A DNA stretch of 64,000 nucleotides from Ga0077555 sp963741565 (GCA_963741565.1 CAVUIK010000017.1:310001-374000), one strand, 5' to 3'. Shown: positions 44,727 to 54,685, counted from the stretch's first letter. A program made the numbers and translations. Notes: generated by a model from the sequence alone, not told the origin.

Positions 44727-46211
44727 CTAATCGAGGTCCAGCGGATAGATGGGGCGCCGCACCTTCCGGAACGGCAATCGGCGGATGTCGTGCGAGGTGA
44801 TCCCACCGCCCTCGTCTACCACGATGATCTCCGCGGCGATCGGCGCGTAAGCCGCCCGGAAATGCTGCATCGATTTGACGGCCAGGACGCTCGCCGCCTT
44901 CGGGTCGATGCCGCCGATTTCGAAGTAGCCGAGGTCGTAGTTCTGGAAGCGTTTGGATCCGATCACGATCGATACCCCGCCTACCTTGAAGGTCGCCGTC
45001 GGTCCGAGATTGATGTGCATGCCCGTCATCATCGGCCCGCGAATCGTGAAGCGGCCGTCCGAGACGCAGGTGACCTTGCCGGTTGCCATTATCGGGCCGC
45101 CGAAGCCCGGATCGATCTTGCCGCCGACCCGCAACGACAGTGTCGCGCCGACGCCGGCGTTGTGGCAGGCCGCGGCACTCTCGGGATCGAAGATCGGCGA
45201 CATGGCGGCGTTTTCGAGCCCTGCATCGATCATGCCTCGCAGCAGGCCAGTCGAGTCCGAGTAGCCGCCGCCGCCGGGATTGTCTGCGAAGTCGGCGAGC
45301 ACCACGGGCGAACCTGGCCATCCATTGCGCTTCGCACGCGCGACCGCATCGGCGACCGTGGAGAACGTCACGGTCTTGACGTGGCGCGTGTCCCAGATGT
45401 GTCCGAGCAGGCTGTCCGCTAGCTGCTGGTAACGTGCATCGGCTCCGTCGCCGACGACCACAACCGTCGGCCCGACCTCAGGGATGTCGGCCTTGTAGAA
45501 TCCCGCATTCACCGATGCCGCGAGCACGCCGGCCTCCCGCTTGATCGCCGCGATCCGCTCCAGCGCGACGGTCATCGGCCCAGGTTGCGTGGTCCGGCCT
45601 TCGTCCACCCCCGTCATCGTCTTGGTGCGCGCCACCACCGTGCGCGGCCGGATCTTGCCATCGAGCGTTCGCGCGACGATGGCGACGGTCTCGGTGGCAA
45701 TCTCGTACATGTCGATATGCGGATAGGTGCGATAGCTGACCAGGATATCGGCCTCGCGCGCCATTTTGTCGGTGACATTTGCGTGGAGGTCGAGCGTCGC
45801 GGCAATGACCACCTTGGAGCCGAGCACCGCCCGCAGCCGTGCCAGCAGCTCGCCTTCGCCATCGTCCACATGATCAGCAACCATGGCGCCGTGCAGGTTG
45901 AGAAGTACGGCATCGAACGGGCCGGAGTTCTCGGCATCAGCGAGAATTTCGGCAGCGATCGCCTCGTAGCACTCTCGGGTGAGCTTGCCCGACGGCGTGG
46001 CGTCGGCGACCAGCGACAGGACCATGTCCCAGCCGTTCGCTTTGCCGCCGTCGATGAAGGCGGCGATCTCCGTATTGGTGCCGTTGTAGACGGTCGCGAC
46101 TTCGGCACCGCGATGGAACGCGCGCGACCGATAGGCGGCGAGGTCCGTTGGCAGCACGGCGAACGTATTGGTCTCGTGCTTGAAGCCGGCAATCAGGACG
46201 CGCTTGGGCAT
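44727..46211 (-). CDS. M81 family metallopeptidase (MlrC-like)
   Basis: A 494-residue protein. It starts VLIAGFKHETNTFAVLPTDL, with the His-Glu pair that binds metal in MlrC. VLLNLHGAMVADHVDDGEGE and VIAATLDLHANVT are also signatures, and ADFADNPGGGGYSDSTGLLR is conserved. MlrC of Sphingomonas finishes linearised microcystin breakdown, but most M81 homologues sit in other contexts and mlrABD are absent here. It lies 19 bp after the gamma-glutamyltransferase gene in the same operon, which suggests peptide or amide use. Confidence 0.92.
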   Translation of the reverse strand: MPKRVLIAGFKHETNTFAVLPTDLAAYRSRAFHRGAEVATVYNGTNTEIAAFIDGGKANGWDMVLSLVADATPSGKLTRECYEAIAAEILADAENSGPFDAVLLNLHGAMVADHVDDGEGELLARLRAVLGSKVVIAATLDLHANVTDKMAREADILVSYRTYPHIDMYEIATETVAIVARTLDGKIRPRTVVARTKTMTGVDEGRTTQPGPMTVALERIAAIKREAGVLAASVNAGFYKADIPEVGPTVVVVGDGADARYQQLADSLLGHIWDTRHVKTVTFSTVADAVARAKRNGWPGSPVVLADFADNPGGGGYSDSTGLLRGMIDAGLENAAMSPIFDPESAAACHNAGVGATLSLRVGGKIDPGFGGPIMATGKVTCVSDGRFTIRGPMMTGMHINLGPTATFKVGGVSIVIGSKRFQNYDLGYFEIGGIDPKAASVLAVKSMQHFRAAYAPIAAEIIVVDEGGGITSHDIRRLPFRKVRRPIYPLDLD

Positions 46212-46230
46212 TGTGTTTCCGATGTGCTGA

Positions 46231-47844
46231 TCAAACCATCACGGCCATGCCGTCGCGACCGGGATCGGCCCCGCCATCCAATTTTCCGTCGACGATGCGG
46301 ATCGCGTGCACGCCGGCAAAATGGAAGTTCATCGGCCAGCGGCGCACGGTGTATTCTCGCCGCTGAAGCTCGGCCTCGGTCGAACGCAGCACACGGTTGG
46401 TGATGTCGAGCGTATCGGACGTGGCATTGAAACGCGGCGCGTGAACGGCCTCTAGCGCCGACATGCCGAACTCCACGACGTTGAGAATGACCTGCAGGAT
46501 ACCCATGGCGATGTAGGTGCCGCCGGGCGCCCCGAGCACCAGAAACGGCTTGTCATCCTTGAAGAGGATCGACGGCGCCATGGACGAGAACCGCGATTTT
46601 CCGGGCGCCAGCGAGCCGGGCCGGCCGGGGCGCGGATCGAACACCGCCATCGCGCCATTGTACATGAAGCCAAGCCCCTCGGTGACGACGCCCGAAGGTG
46701 TGCCAAGCGTATGGGTCATCGTCGCGCAGACGCCGTTCTCGTCGACCGTCGTGACGTGAGTCGTGTCCGCGCTTTCCTTGCCCCCGCCGCTCTTGAGGCG
46801 CGGCACGCGGGTTTTTTCGCCGCGTTTGATGCGCGCGGCCAGCGGCCTTGCGTAGTCCTTAGAGGTCAACTCGGCGAGCGGCACTGTGACGAACCGCGGA
46901 TCACCGACCTTGGTATCCTTGTCGACAGTCGCGATCTTCATCGCTTCGGCGACCGTTGCGATGTAGTCCGGCGAGTTGTGGCCCATCGCCTTCAGGTCGA
47001 AGTTCTCGAGAATATTGAGCATCTCGATCAGCATGACGCCGCCGCCTGGCGGGCGGTTCGTGGAGATGCGAATCCCCCGATATGTGCCCCATAGCGGCTC
47101 CACGGTTTCAGGCGCCGCCGCCTTCAGGTCGGCGAGCGTGATCAGGCCGCCGTTCGCCGTCATGTCGGCCGCGATGCGGCGTGCGATCTCGCCGTTGTAG
47201 AAATCCTCGACGCCGTGCTCGGCGACCCGGCGCAGGGTCGATGCCAGATCGGGATTGCGCAACGTCTCACCGACGGCATGAAGCTTGCCATTCGGCTTGG
47301 CGTAGATTTTTCGCGTGGCTGGCAGCTTCGTCAGAAACTCGGCGTGCGGGGCGCGGCCTTCGGTCGGCACCTGGTTCCAATAGGCAGCGACGTGCGGGCG
47401 CACCATGAAGCCGTCTTGCGCATAGTGGATGGCCGGGCCGAGCAGGTCCTTGAGCCGCATCGTGCCATAGCGCTTCAAGGCTTCGTCGAGACCCTTGATA
47501 GTCATCGGCGAGGTGATCGCACCATAGCCGATTTCGTTCACGCGACCTTCCAGCAGGAAGCCGAAACCGTCCTCGGCTTCCCCGATCAGCAGCTTCTCCC
47601 ACATGTCGGGTTTTACGCCGAGCGGTGCGCGGCCGTGAAAATCGTGACAGACGTGGCGGCCGTTCTTCGGGTCGTAAACCTGCAACGAGCCGAAACCGGC
47701 AATTCCACACATCTGCGGATCGACAGCGGTTTGAACCAAGGCCGTGGCAACAGCGGCGTCGACTGCGTTGCCACCAGCCTTGAGGGCCTCGATGCCCGCT
47801 TCGACGGCCTCAGGCTGGGCCGCGCAAACCATGCCGTGAGTCAT
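46231..47844 (-). CDS. Gamma-glutamyltransferase family protein
   Basis: About 537 residues of an Ntn-hydrolase. The self-cleavage site and nucleophile is Thr361 in SADTTHVTTVDENGVC. Early PEAVEAGIEALKAGGNAVDA and late GAPGGTYIAMGILQVILNVV are family marks. ATG 47844 has GAGGAGA upstream. No signal peptide is visible, unlike the periplasmic E. coli enzyme, so it may act in the cytoplasm. The operon context (CoA transferase, FAD monooxygenase, M81 peptidase) favours cleavage of a gamma-glutamyl conjugate or related amide; this is inference. Confidence 0.92.
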   Translation of the reverse strand: MTHGMVCAAQPEAVEAGIEALKAGGNAVDAAVATALVQTAVDPQMCGIAGFGSLQVYDPKNGRHVCHDFHGRAPLGVKPDMWEKLLIGEAEDGFGFLLEGRVNEIGYGAITSPMTIKGLDEALKRYGTMRLKDLLGPAIHYAQDGFMVRPHVAAYWNQVPTEGRAPHAEFLTKLPATRKIYAKPNGKLHAVGETLRNPDLASTLRRVAEHGVEDFYNGEIARRIAADMTANGGLITLADLKAAAPETVEPLWGTYRGIRISTNRPPGGGVMLIEMLNILENFDLKAMGHNSPDYIATVAEAMKIATVDKDTKVGDPRFVTVPLAELTSKDYARPLAARIKRGEKTRVPRLKSGGGKESADTTHVTTVDENGVCATMTHTLGTPSGVVTEGLGFMYNGAMAVFDPRPGRPGSLAPGKSRFSSMAPSILFKDDKPFLVLGAPGGTYIAMGILQVILNVVEFGMSALEAVHAPRFNATSDTLDITNRVLRSTEAELQRREYTVRRWPMNFHFAGVHAIRIVDGKLDGGADPGRDGMAVMV

Positions 47845-47921
47845 GTGGGTCTCCTCGTTCAAGGCCTCAAGCTGCAGGTTGGGTCGGTGCGACCCCGCCC
47901 GTCAATAGCGGCCGTAGACAG

Positions 47922-49595
47922 TCACGTAGCGAAAAACGGCGGCCGCAGACCTGCGCCGCGGACGTGATCGATCAATGCAAGCGGATCAGCAGGGGCATTG
48001 TCGCCGCGCCAGGCAACGTGCTGGTCGGGGCGAGACAGCACCAGCGTTGTCGTGTAGGGCCCGTCGGCCCCGTGCGCTGGAGAAATATCAAGCACCGCGA
48101 ACGGCACACCGCGCAACCGGGCTGCTGCCTCGAACCCGTCGGCTGCTAGTGTCGGATCAAGGCGCAGCAGGGTGAACGCCGGCCCAAGCGCGTCGTAGAG
48201 CGAGCGTCCGTCCTCAAGCCAGACGTGTGGTGTGCGGCAGCCCGGCACGGTCGCCGGCGTGAATGCGGACATGGTGTAAACAGGATGCGGCGCGCCATCG
48301 TAGGCGATGATCGGCGAGGCGTCGTAGTAGGTGCCGAAATTGAGACCGCCGCAGCAGTACTGGTGCACGTTGATCTCGCAGCAAAGGCGCCCCATCTCGG
48401 CGCGAACCCGGTCGCCTTCGGACCCCGGGTTTTCGATCTCTGGCGGCACGGCACCGCGCCGGCGGATTTCCTTTTCGGCATGCGCCATGGCGAAGCGCGA
48501 GACCTGCTCGGTGATCGGCCGGCGCTCCGCCTCGTAGGCGTCGAGAATAGTTGCCGGCGCCCACCCGCCGAGATGCGCCGCAAGCAGCCACGACAAGTTC
48601 ATGGCATCGGCGATGCCCGCATTCATGCCGTAGCCGCCATAGGGCACCCAGATGTGCGCCGCATCCCCGGCGATGAAGACGCGGCCCTTGCGGAATTGCG
48701 AAGCGACGAGCCGGCGGCCATACCAGTCTTCTTTCGAGAGAATGTCGTAGCGGAAGTCCGGGCCGACACCCAGGATACCCCGCACGGCCTCGTCGCGATC
48801 GACGGCGTCGAAATCCGTCTGTTCCGGTCGCATATAGTTGAACACCATCCACCGCTCGCGGCCATCGATGGCGATCACATTGCCGTTGCGGCGTGGGTTC
48901 ACCGTATTGGTCATCCACGCGCGCTCGAACCCCTGCAGCGTGATCAACTCCGGGGCGCGAATGAAGGTTGCCTGAACGCGTTGCACGACTGCGTCACCTT
49001 CGAGCTCCGCCCCGATCGAGCGGCGCACCAGCGACCGGCCGCCGTCACAGCCGACGAGATAGCGGCATGACAGCCGGCGCGATGCCCCGGTGTCGAGGTT
49101 GCGGGCATGGACGACGACCTCGTCCTCGTGCTGCTCGATGCGCTCGACCTCGGTGCGATTGAGGATCGCAATCTTCGGCTGGCGCTCTGCGTGGCGGAAG
49201 AGAACCGGCTCGAGGAAAATCTGATTGCCGCGATGCGGCGGCTCTGGCGTCGGCCAATGCCCGTCCGGACCGCTTTTGTCGCTGTAGCGATCGCGCCGGC
49301 AGGGGATGTGGATCCGCCCAAACTCGGGCCCGGTGAAGGCCGTGCGGTAGGCGATATCATTGGGGTAGTCCGCCGGCAAACCGGCATCGCGCAACGCGGT
49401 GGCGAGGCCGAGGCGGCGATAGACCTCCATCGAACGGGCGGAGACATGGTTGCACTTGGGCTCCGGCGGCTCGGCCGGATAGCGCCGCTCGATCACCATA
49501 ACCTCGATGCCGCGCCAAGCCAGATCGAGCGCCATCGTCAGGCCAACGGGACCACCGCCGACGATTACTACGGGCGCTTCATCCATGGCCACCAT
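47922..49595 (-). CDS. FAD-dependent aromatic-ring-type monooxygenase
   Basis: A 557-residue flavoprotein hydroxylase of the phenol/3-(3-hydroxyphenyl)propionate hydroxylase type. VVIVGGGPVGLTMALDLA binds ADP, the DG-type motif is in YLVGCDGGRSLVRRSIG, and GDAAHIWVPYGGYGMNAGI binds FAD phosphate. The C-terminal part is thioredoxin-like in related enzymes. It probably hydroxylates an aromatic or polycyclic compound using NAD(P)H. It lies 33 bp after CoA transferase subunit B. Confidence 0.9.
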   Translation of the reverse strand: MVAMDEAPVVIVGGGPVGLTMALDLAWRGIEVMVIERRYPAEPPEPKCNHVSARSMEVYRRLGLATALRDAGLPADYPNDIAYRTAFTGPEFGRIHIPCRRDRYSDKSGPDGHWPTPEPPHRGNQIFLEPVLFRHAERQPKIAILNRTEVERIEQHEDEVVVHARNLDTGASRRLSCRYLVGCDGGRSLVRRSIGAELEGDAVVQRVQATFIRAPELITLQGFERAWMTNTVNPRRNGNVIAIDGRERWMVFNYMRPEQTDFDAVDRDEAVRGILGVGPDFRYDILSKEDWYGRRLVASQFRKGRVFIAGDAAHIWVPYGGYGMNAGIADAMNLSWLLAAHLGGWAPATILDAYEAERRPITEQVSRFAMAHAEKEIRRRGAVPPEIENPGSEGDRVRAEMGRLCCEINVHQYCCGGLNFGTYYDASPIIAYDGAPHPVYTMSAFTPATVPGCRTPHVWLEDGRSLYDALGPAFTLLRLDPTLAADGFEAAARLRGVPFAVLDISPAHGADGPYTTTLVLSRPDQHVAWRGDNAPADPLALIDHVRGAGLRPPFFAT

Positions 49596-49628
49596 TTCCA
49601 GCCCCGGCAATTCGAGACACCGGTTTCG

Positions 49629-50318
49629 TCACGCCTCCGGCAGCTTGATCGGCGGCGCCTTGAGCGGCCGGCAATCCGGCGCGATCGTGAGTTTGGCGCC
49701 GGTTCGGCGCACCACCTCGGCCGCGGTCATGCCATCCAGAATTTCTCGTGCGACAAAGCCCGACGGGGTTACGTCGACGACGGCGATGTCGGTGTAGACG
49801 CGCTTGACGCAGCGCTGTGCCGTGAGCGGCAAGGCGCAGGCATCGACCAGCCGCGGGGCACCCTTGCGCGTGTTGTGCTCCATGATCACCCAGAGCGAGC
49901 GGGCCGCCGCGGCCAGGTCCATCGCACCACCGACCAATGGACCCTTGTCCGGTACGCGCATGTCCCAGTTGGCGAGATCGCCGTTGACCGCAACCTCGAA
50001 GGCGCCGAGCACCGACACATCGATATGGCCGCCGCGGATCATTGCGAACGAGGCCGCTGAATCGATAATGGTCGCGCCGGTCCGCAGCGTCACGCGCCGA
50101 GAGCCCGCGTCGACGAGATCGGTATCAATATGGCCTTCCGCCGCCAGCGGGCCGACGCCGATCACTCCATTTTCCGACTGCAGGAATACGTCGAGTTCCG
50201 GCTTGATGTAGTCGGCAACGGCGAGCGGCATGCCAAGGCCCAGATTTACGAGCGTCCCGTCGGCCACGTCCTGGGCGGCGCGCCACGCCATCTGCAAGCG
50301 GTTGAGCGGTTCGGCCAT
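49629..50318 (-). CDS. 3-oxoacid CoA-transferase subunit B
   Basis: A 229-residue family I CoA transferase beta chain. VNLGLGMPLAVADYI starts the fold, and the catalytic Glu is in FLQSENGVIGVGP. GGAMDLAAAARSLWVIMEH is typical. With subunit A, encoded 17 bp upstream, it would move CoA from succinyl-CoA or acetyl-CoA to a 3-oxoacid, for example 3-oxoadipate. Substrate not proven. Confidence 0.93.
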   Translation of the reverse strand: MAEPLNRLQMAWRAAQDVADGTLVNLGLGMPLAVADYIKPELDVFLQSENGVIGVGPLAAEGHIDTDLVDAGSRRVTLRTGATIIDSAASFAMIRGGHIDVSVLGAFEVAVNGDLANWDMRVPDKGPLVGGAMDLAAAARSLWVIMEHNTRKGAPRLVDACALPLTAQRCVKRVYTDIAVVDVTPSGFVAREILDGMTAAEVVRRTGAKLTIAPDCRPLKAPPIKLPEA

Positions 50319-50335
50319 GCTGTATTCCTTCCGGG

Positions 50336-51007
50336 TCAGTTGGGCGCCTTAACGACGCGATCGATGTAGACGCCCGGAAGCTGGGCGCGCGTGTGGGGGA
50401 TCGGTTCAGGCTCGATGGCGCGCACCTCGGCGACCGTCAGCCTTGCGGCCGTCGCCATGGCGGGACCGAAGTTCGCTTGCGCGAAGCGAAACGTCAGGTT
50501 GCCGTAGCGATCGGCGGTATCGGCGCGCACCAGCGCCAGCTCACCCTCGATCGCAGGTTCGAGCACATAATCGCGCCCCTTGAAGGCGCGCACCTCTTTG
50601 CCGCGCGTCAGATCCGTGCCGACGCCGACCGGCGTATAGAAGGCTGGAATGCCGGCGCCACCGGCGCGGATCGCTTCTGCAAACGTTCCCTGCGGCAGGC
50701 AGACGAGCTCGATCTTGCCAGCCTTCAGAAGCTTCTCGAACGGCGAGAGATCCTTGCCAGCGCCGCGTGCTGCCGAGCAGATGACCTTGGCGACTTGCCC
50801 GGCTTCGATCAACTCGTGGGTCAATGAATAGCGGTGCGTCGCCGAGTTGACGACGAGTGTCAGACCTTTCGCACCCCGTTCGCGCAATCCGCGGATCAGA
50901 ACGTTCGGGAAGCCAGCGCCACCAAAGCCTGAAATGAAAACCGTCGATCCGTCCTTCACGCCGGCCAGCGCCTCGGCGGCGGTGGCGACTTGCTTGTCGA
51001 TTGGCAT
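50336..51007 (-). CDS. 3-oxoacid CoA-transferase subunit A
   Basis: A 223-residue alpha chain. The CoA-binding glycine loop is STVFISGFGGAGFPN. ELVCLPQGTFAEAIRAGGAGIPAFYTPVGVGT is the family signature. It is the first gene of a five-gene minus-strand run (subunit A, B, monooxygenase, GGT, M81 peptidase) with gaps of 17-77 bp. It diverges from the aldo/keto reductase gene. Confidence 0.94.
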   Translation of the reverse strand: MPIDKQVATAAEALAGVKDGSTVFISGFGGAGFPNVLIRGLRERGAKGLTLVVNSATHRYSLTHELIEAGQVAKVICSAARGAGKDLSPFEKLLKAGKIELVCLPQGTFAEAIRAGGAGIPAFYTPVGVGTDLTRGKEVRAFKGRDYVLEPAIEGELALVRADTADRYGNLTFRFAQANFGPAMATAARLTVAEVRAIEPEPIPHTRAQLPGVYIDRVVKAPN

Positions 51008-51132
51008 GTGCGATGACCATCCTGCTTGACCGGTCGAGAGTAGCCGCCATTTGCGGGCTGCGCGAGCCCCGACTTGACGGTCGGCGAAAGACCATTTGTA
51101 GATGGCGTGTCAGGACTGCTCAGGAGGGTTTC

Positions 51133-51966
51133 ATGCGTCACGTCACGCTTCGCACTGGCGAGAAGATCCCGCAACTCGGCCTCGGCACCTGGCACATGGG
51201 CGAACGGAGCGGCAATCGTAGCGCCGAGGCCAAGGCGGTTCGAGCCGGCGTCGATCTCGGCGTTACATTGATCGACACGGCGGAAATGTACGGCGAAGGC
51301 GGCGCCGAGGAGGTTGTGGCCGAGGCCATTGCCGGCATTCGCGACAAGGTGTTCATCGTGTCAAAGGTCTATCCGCACAATGCCTCGCGCACAGGCGCCA
51401 TCGCGGCCTGCGAGCGCAGCCTGAAGCGGCTCAAGACCGACCGCATCGATCTCTACCTGCTGCACTGGCGCGGATCGCACCCGCTGGCCGACACCGTGAC
51501 GGCGTTCGAGACGCTCAAGGCCGACGGCAAGATCCGCCACTGGGGGGTTTCGAACTTCGACAGCGATGACATGGACGAACTGCGTGCCGTCAAGCACGGC
51601 GGCAGCTGCGCCTCGAACCAAGTGCTTTATCATCTGGGCAGCCGCAGCATCGACTTCGACCTGATCGGCGACTGCGCCAAGCACCAGACGATGGTGATGG
51701 CCTACTCGCCGCTGGGCCAGGGCGCGATTCTCGATGAACCCGCGCTCGCCCGGGTCGCGAAGAAACATGGCGTGACGCCCGCGGCCATCGCTGTGGCCTG
51801 GACCATGCGGCATCCCCACGTCGTCTCGATCCCGAAGGCCTCGAACCTGGCCCATGTCAAAGCCAATGCCGCCGCCGCTGACCTCGTCCTCGACGCCGAC
51901 GATCTGGAGACCCTCGACGCTGCCTTCCCGCCGCCGCGCCGGAAGGGCCCTCTCGGAATGCTGTAA
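51133..51966 (+). CDS. Aldo/keto reductase
   Basis: A 277-residue TIM-barrel oxidoreductase with the complete tetrad: Asp48 and Tyr53 (IDTAEMYGEG), Lys78 (VSKVYPHN) and His111 (LLHWRGSHP). The NADPH region is SYSPLGQG-like (AYSPLGQGAILDEP) and SIPKASNLAHVKANAAA. CAGGAGG precedes the ATG. It reduces an aldehyde or ketone with NADPH in the cytoplasm; the substrate is unknown. It is divergent from the CoA transferase operon. Confidence 0.93.
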   Translation: MRHVTLRTGEKIPQLGLGTWHMGERSGNRSAEAKAVRAGVDLGVTLIDTAEMYGEGGAEEVVAEAIAGIRDKVFIVSKVYPHNASRTGAIAACERSLKRLKTDRIDLYLLHWRGSHPLADTVTAFETLKADGKIRHWGVSNFDSDDMDELRAVKHGGSCASNQVLYHLGSRSIDFDLIGDCAKHQTMVMAYSPLGQGAILDEPALARVAKKHGVTPAAIAVAWTMRHPHVVSIPKASNLAHVKANAAAADLVLDADDLETLDAAFPPPRRKGPLGML

Positions 51967-52125
51967 CGGGCCAGGACCCTCGCCCATCATTTGATGACGA
52001 TGCCGTGTCACTTTGAAGCCTATGCACGAGACGAAGGGACGCGGCGGATCGAGTGATAGGATCTGATAGCATTTTGCGTCCCATCGCAGGCAATACCGAG
52101 AGATTTGGGCCAGGAGATTTGGCAC

Positions 52126-52329
52126 GTGGGTGACCCACAACTCGACCAGCTTTCCGTGAAGGAACTTCTGGACCTTCAGGCGCAGTTGCATACGGCGATC
52201 CGGGCGGCGATCCGGGCCCGCAAAGAAAGCAAGGCGAACGTGACCGCGCGGATCGACCTTGTGCCCGCCAAGCGCGACATGGCAAGTGAGCGCGACGCGT
52301 GGCTGGCCGCCCGGAAAAAGGGGATTTGA
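52126..52329 (+). CDS. Small helical protein, H-NS-N-terminus-like
   Basis: A 67-residue charged protein starting at GTG with CCAGGAGAT eight bases upstream. LDQLSVKELLDLQAQLHTAI resembles the start of H-NS/MvaT-like oligomerisation helices (xLSVxELxxLxxxxxxAI), but the C-terminal DNA-binding part is absent. It is rich in Lys, Arg and Ala. Function unknown. It lies between the aldo/keto reductase and a convergent oxidoreductase gene. Confidence 0.55.
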   Translation: MGDPQLDQLSVKELLDLQAQLHTAIRAAIRARKESKANVTARIDLVPAKRDMASERDAWLAARKKGI

Positions 52330-52364
52330 GGGCCGGTCGAGCGTCAGGGACGATAGGCCCGTCG

Positions 52365-53363
52365 CTATAGGTCCGGGCGGACCACCACCGTGCCGCGCTT
52401 GGCGCCGGCTTCGACGGCGAGGTGGGCGTCAACGGTCTCGGCCAGCGAAAATGATCCGGCGATGCGATGTTGGCGCGGGGCCTCACGCAGCCAGCGCAGG
52501 ATATCCGACTGGGCCTGCCGGCGGGCGGCATGCGGCGAGTTGGGCAGCAGCACCGACTGGATCGTGACATTCTTTCGCATCAGTTCGGCGGCGGGAACCA
52601 CCGGCGACGGATTGCCCCGCGAGGCGTAGAACGCGATCGTGCCGTTCACCGCGATGATGTCTCGCGCAACGGCGAGATTGCCGCCGAAATCAACCTCGAC
52701 GATGCGATCGACGCCGCGGTCGCCGGTCTCAGCTCGGATGCGCGCGCCGACGTCGTCGGTGTGGCGATTGATAATGACGCCGGCGCCAGCAGCCCGTGCG
52801 TCCTCGGCATGGGTGGCGGTGCTGACGGTCGCGAGCACGCGTGCGCCACCCCAAACCGCGAGTTGGATCGCATAGTTGCCAACCGCCCCGCCGCCGCCGG
52901 TCACCAGGATCGTCTGGCCGGTGACGGGACCGGACGCGAAAACGCAGCGATGCGCGGTCATGCAGGGAATGCCGAGGCAAGCGCCCGCCTCGAACGGCGT
53001 CGTCTCCGGGAGCGCCGTGACGAGATCGGTATCGAGAGCAATGAACTCCGCGGCCGTGCCGAGGTTGCGCCCGTTGCGCTGGCCGTTGTAGAGCCAGACG
53101 CGGTCGCCTTGTTTGAACTTTGTGACGCCAGGCCCAAGTGCGTCGACGACGCCCGCGCCATCGCTGTTTGGAATGACGAACGGCGCTTCCATGGCATAGC
53201 CCTGGCCGCGCCGCCGGTTGCCGTCGGCCGGATTGACGCCGGATGCCATCAGGCGAATACGCACTTGGCCCAGCGCCGGCTCGGGCTTCGGCTGCTCACC
53301 GAACGTCAGCACGTCGGCGGCAGGGCCGGTTCGCGTGTACCAGACGGCGCGCATGGCGGGCAT
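52365..53363 (-). CDS. NADPH:quinone reductase / zinc-free MDR oxidoreductase
   Basis: A 332-residue medium-chain dehydrogenase. It starts MRAVWYTRTGPAADVLTFGE; GVNPADGNRRRGQG and NSDGAGVVDALGPGV are typical. TGGGGAVGNYAIQLA is the NADPH motif. The structural zinc cysteines of alcohol dehydrogenases are absent, as in quinone reductases. ATG 53363 follows an AGAGGA site. It lies 20 bp after the FMN monooxygenase gene on the same strand and may handle its product. Confidence 0.9.
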   Translation of the reverse strand: MPAMRAVWYTRTGPAADVLTFGEQPKPEPALGQVRIRLMASGVNPADGNRRRGQGYAMEAPFVIPNSDGAGVVDALGPGVTKFKQGDRVWLYNGQRNGRNLGTAAEFIALDTDLVTALPETTPFEAGACLGIPCMTAHRCVFASGPVTGQTILVTGGGGAVGNYAIQLAVWGGARVLATVSTATHAEDARAAGAGVIINRHTDDVGARIRAETGDRGVDRIVEVDFGGNLAVARDIIAVNGTIAFYASRGNPSPVVPAAELMRKNVTIQSVLLPNSPHAARRQAQSDILRWLREAPRQHRIAGSFSLAETVDAHLAVEAGAKRGTVVVRPDL

Positions 53364-53383
53364 CGATCGATCCTCTGTACCAG

Positions 53384-54685
53384 CTATTCGCCGGCACCCT
53401 GTGCCAGGTGATCGCGCAATGTCGAGCCCACATAGTCCCGGCGGAAGAGCCCCCGCCGCTGCAGCTCCGGCACGACGCCATCGACGAAGTCGTCGAAGGC
53501 GCCGGGGAAGTAGGCCGGCAGAATCATGAACCCATCCGCCAGTCCGGTGGTGAACCATTCTTCCAGCGTATCCGCGATCCGTTTCGGCGTGCCGCAGATG
53601 ACCCAATGTCCGCGCGCCGCCGCCGTGATGTTGTAGAGATCGCGCAGCGTCATATTTTCGCGCCGCGCGAGGTCGAGCACTGTCCGCGCGAACGAATGGC
53701 TGTTGTTGGTGAGCGGCAGCTCGGGCACCGGCCCGTCGAGCGGATAGCCCGAGATATCGTGCCCGATCCGATGCGAAACCAAAGTCAGTGCATTGGTCGG
53801 CGTCAGCCAGCTTTGCAGTCGGTCGAGCTGCGCCTTGGCTTCGGCATCGGTGCGCCCGATGATCGGCATCACCCCCGGCAAAATCGCCATATCGGCCGGC
53901 CGCCGGCCATATTTCGGCAAGCGCGTCTTGAGGTTGTCGTAGGCGATTTTCGCCGCAGCCGTGTCGCCGTTCACCACCGAGAATACGATGTCGGCATCGC
54001 GCGCCGAGAGCTCCTGTCCAGGCTCCGATCCCCCCGCTTGGAGGATCAGCGGATTGCCATACGCGGACTGCTCGATATTGAGTGGCCCGCGGACCTGGAA
54101 GTAGTGCCCCTGATGATCGAGCGTGCGCACCTTCGCGGGGTCCACATAGTCACCGGTGGCCTTGTTCTTGAGGATGGCGCCTGCGTCCCAGGTGTTCCAG
54201 AGCCCGCGCACCACATCGACGAACTCGCTGGCGATCTCATAGCGTTTGTCGTGCTCGTGATGGCGCTCCATGTTGAAGTTGCGCGCGGCGATGTCGGAGC
54301 TGCTGGTGACGACATTCCAGGCCACGCGCCCTTTGCTCAAGTGCTGCAGCGACTGGAATGTACGCGCGACAGTGTAGGGCTCGCTGAAGCTCGTCGAGAC
54401 CGTCGCGCCGAGCCCGACGTGTCGCGTGGCAAGGCTCAAGGCCGCGACGGTTGTCGTCGGCTCCAGACGCGTCATGAACGAGGGATGGTCGGTCGGACCG
54501 GAGCCCAGGCTGTCGGAAATGAAGAATAGGTCGAACTTGCCGCGTTCGGCGGTCCGGGCGCCCGCTTCCACGGTCGGCCAGCTGCAATTGCTGTCGGCCG
54601 CATCCTCCATTCTCCAACCCGCAGAGTGATTGCCGGTACCGAGCCAGAACACGGCCAGATGCATCTGGCGCTTCGTCGCAGTCAT
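53384..54685 (-). CDS. NtaA/SnaA/DszA family FMN-dependent monooxygenase
   Basis: A 433-residue class C flavin monooxygenase. Signature blocks: HLAVFWLGTGNHSAGWR, FDLFFISDSL, LSLATRHVGLGATVSTSFSEPYTVARTFQSL, GRVAWNVVTS and ILQAGGSEPGQELSARDADIVF. These bacterial luciferase-like enzymes oxidise sulfur or nitrogen compounds (dibenzothiophene sulfone, nitrilotriacetate) with reduced FMN from a partner reductase. No flavin reductase gene is adjacent. ATG 54685 has GGAGAGGG upstream. Confidence 0.93.
   Translation of the reverse strand: MTATKRQMHLAVFWLGTGNHSAGWRMEDAADSNCSWPTVEAGARTAERGKFDLFFISDSLGSGPTDHPSFMTRLEPTTTVAALSLATRHVGLGATVSTSFSEPYTVARTFQSLQHLSKGRVAWNVVTSSSDIAARNFNMERHHEHDKRYEIASEFVDVVRGLWNTWDAGAILKNKATGDYVDPAKVRTLDHQGHYFQVRGPLNIEQSAYGNPLILQAGGSEPGQELSARDADIVFSVVNGDTAAAKIAYDNLKTRLPKYGRRPADMAILPGVMPIIGRTDAEAKAQLDRLQSWLTPTNALTLVSHRIGHDISGYPLDGPVPELPLTNNSHSFARTVLDLARRENMTLRDLYNITAAARGHWVICGTPKRIADTLEEWFTTGLADGFMILPAYFPGAFDDFVDGVVPELQRRGLFRRDYVGSTLRDHLAQGAGE

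Noticed and set aside
44727..47844. A microcystin degradation cluster
   Set aside because: Only an MlrC-like gene is present. mlrA, mlrB and mlrD are missing, and M81 homologues are widespread.
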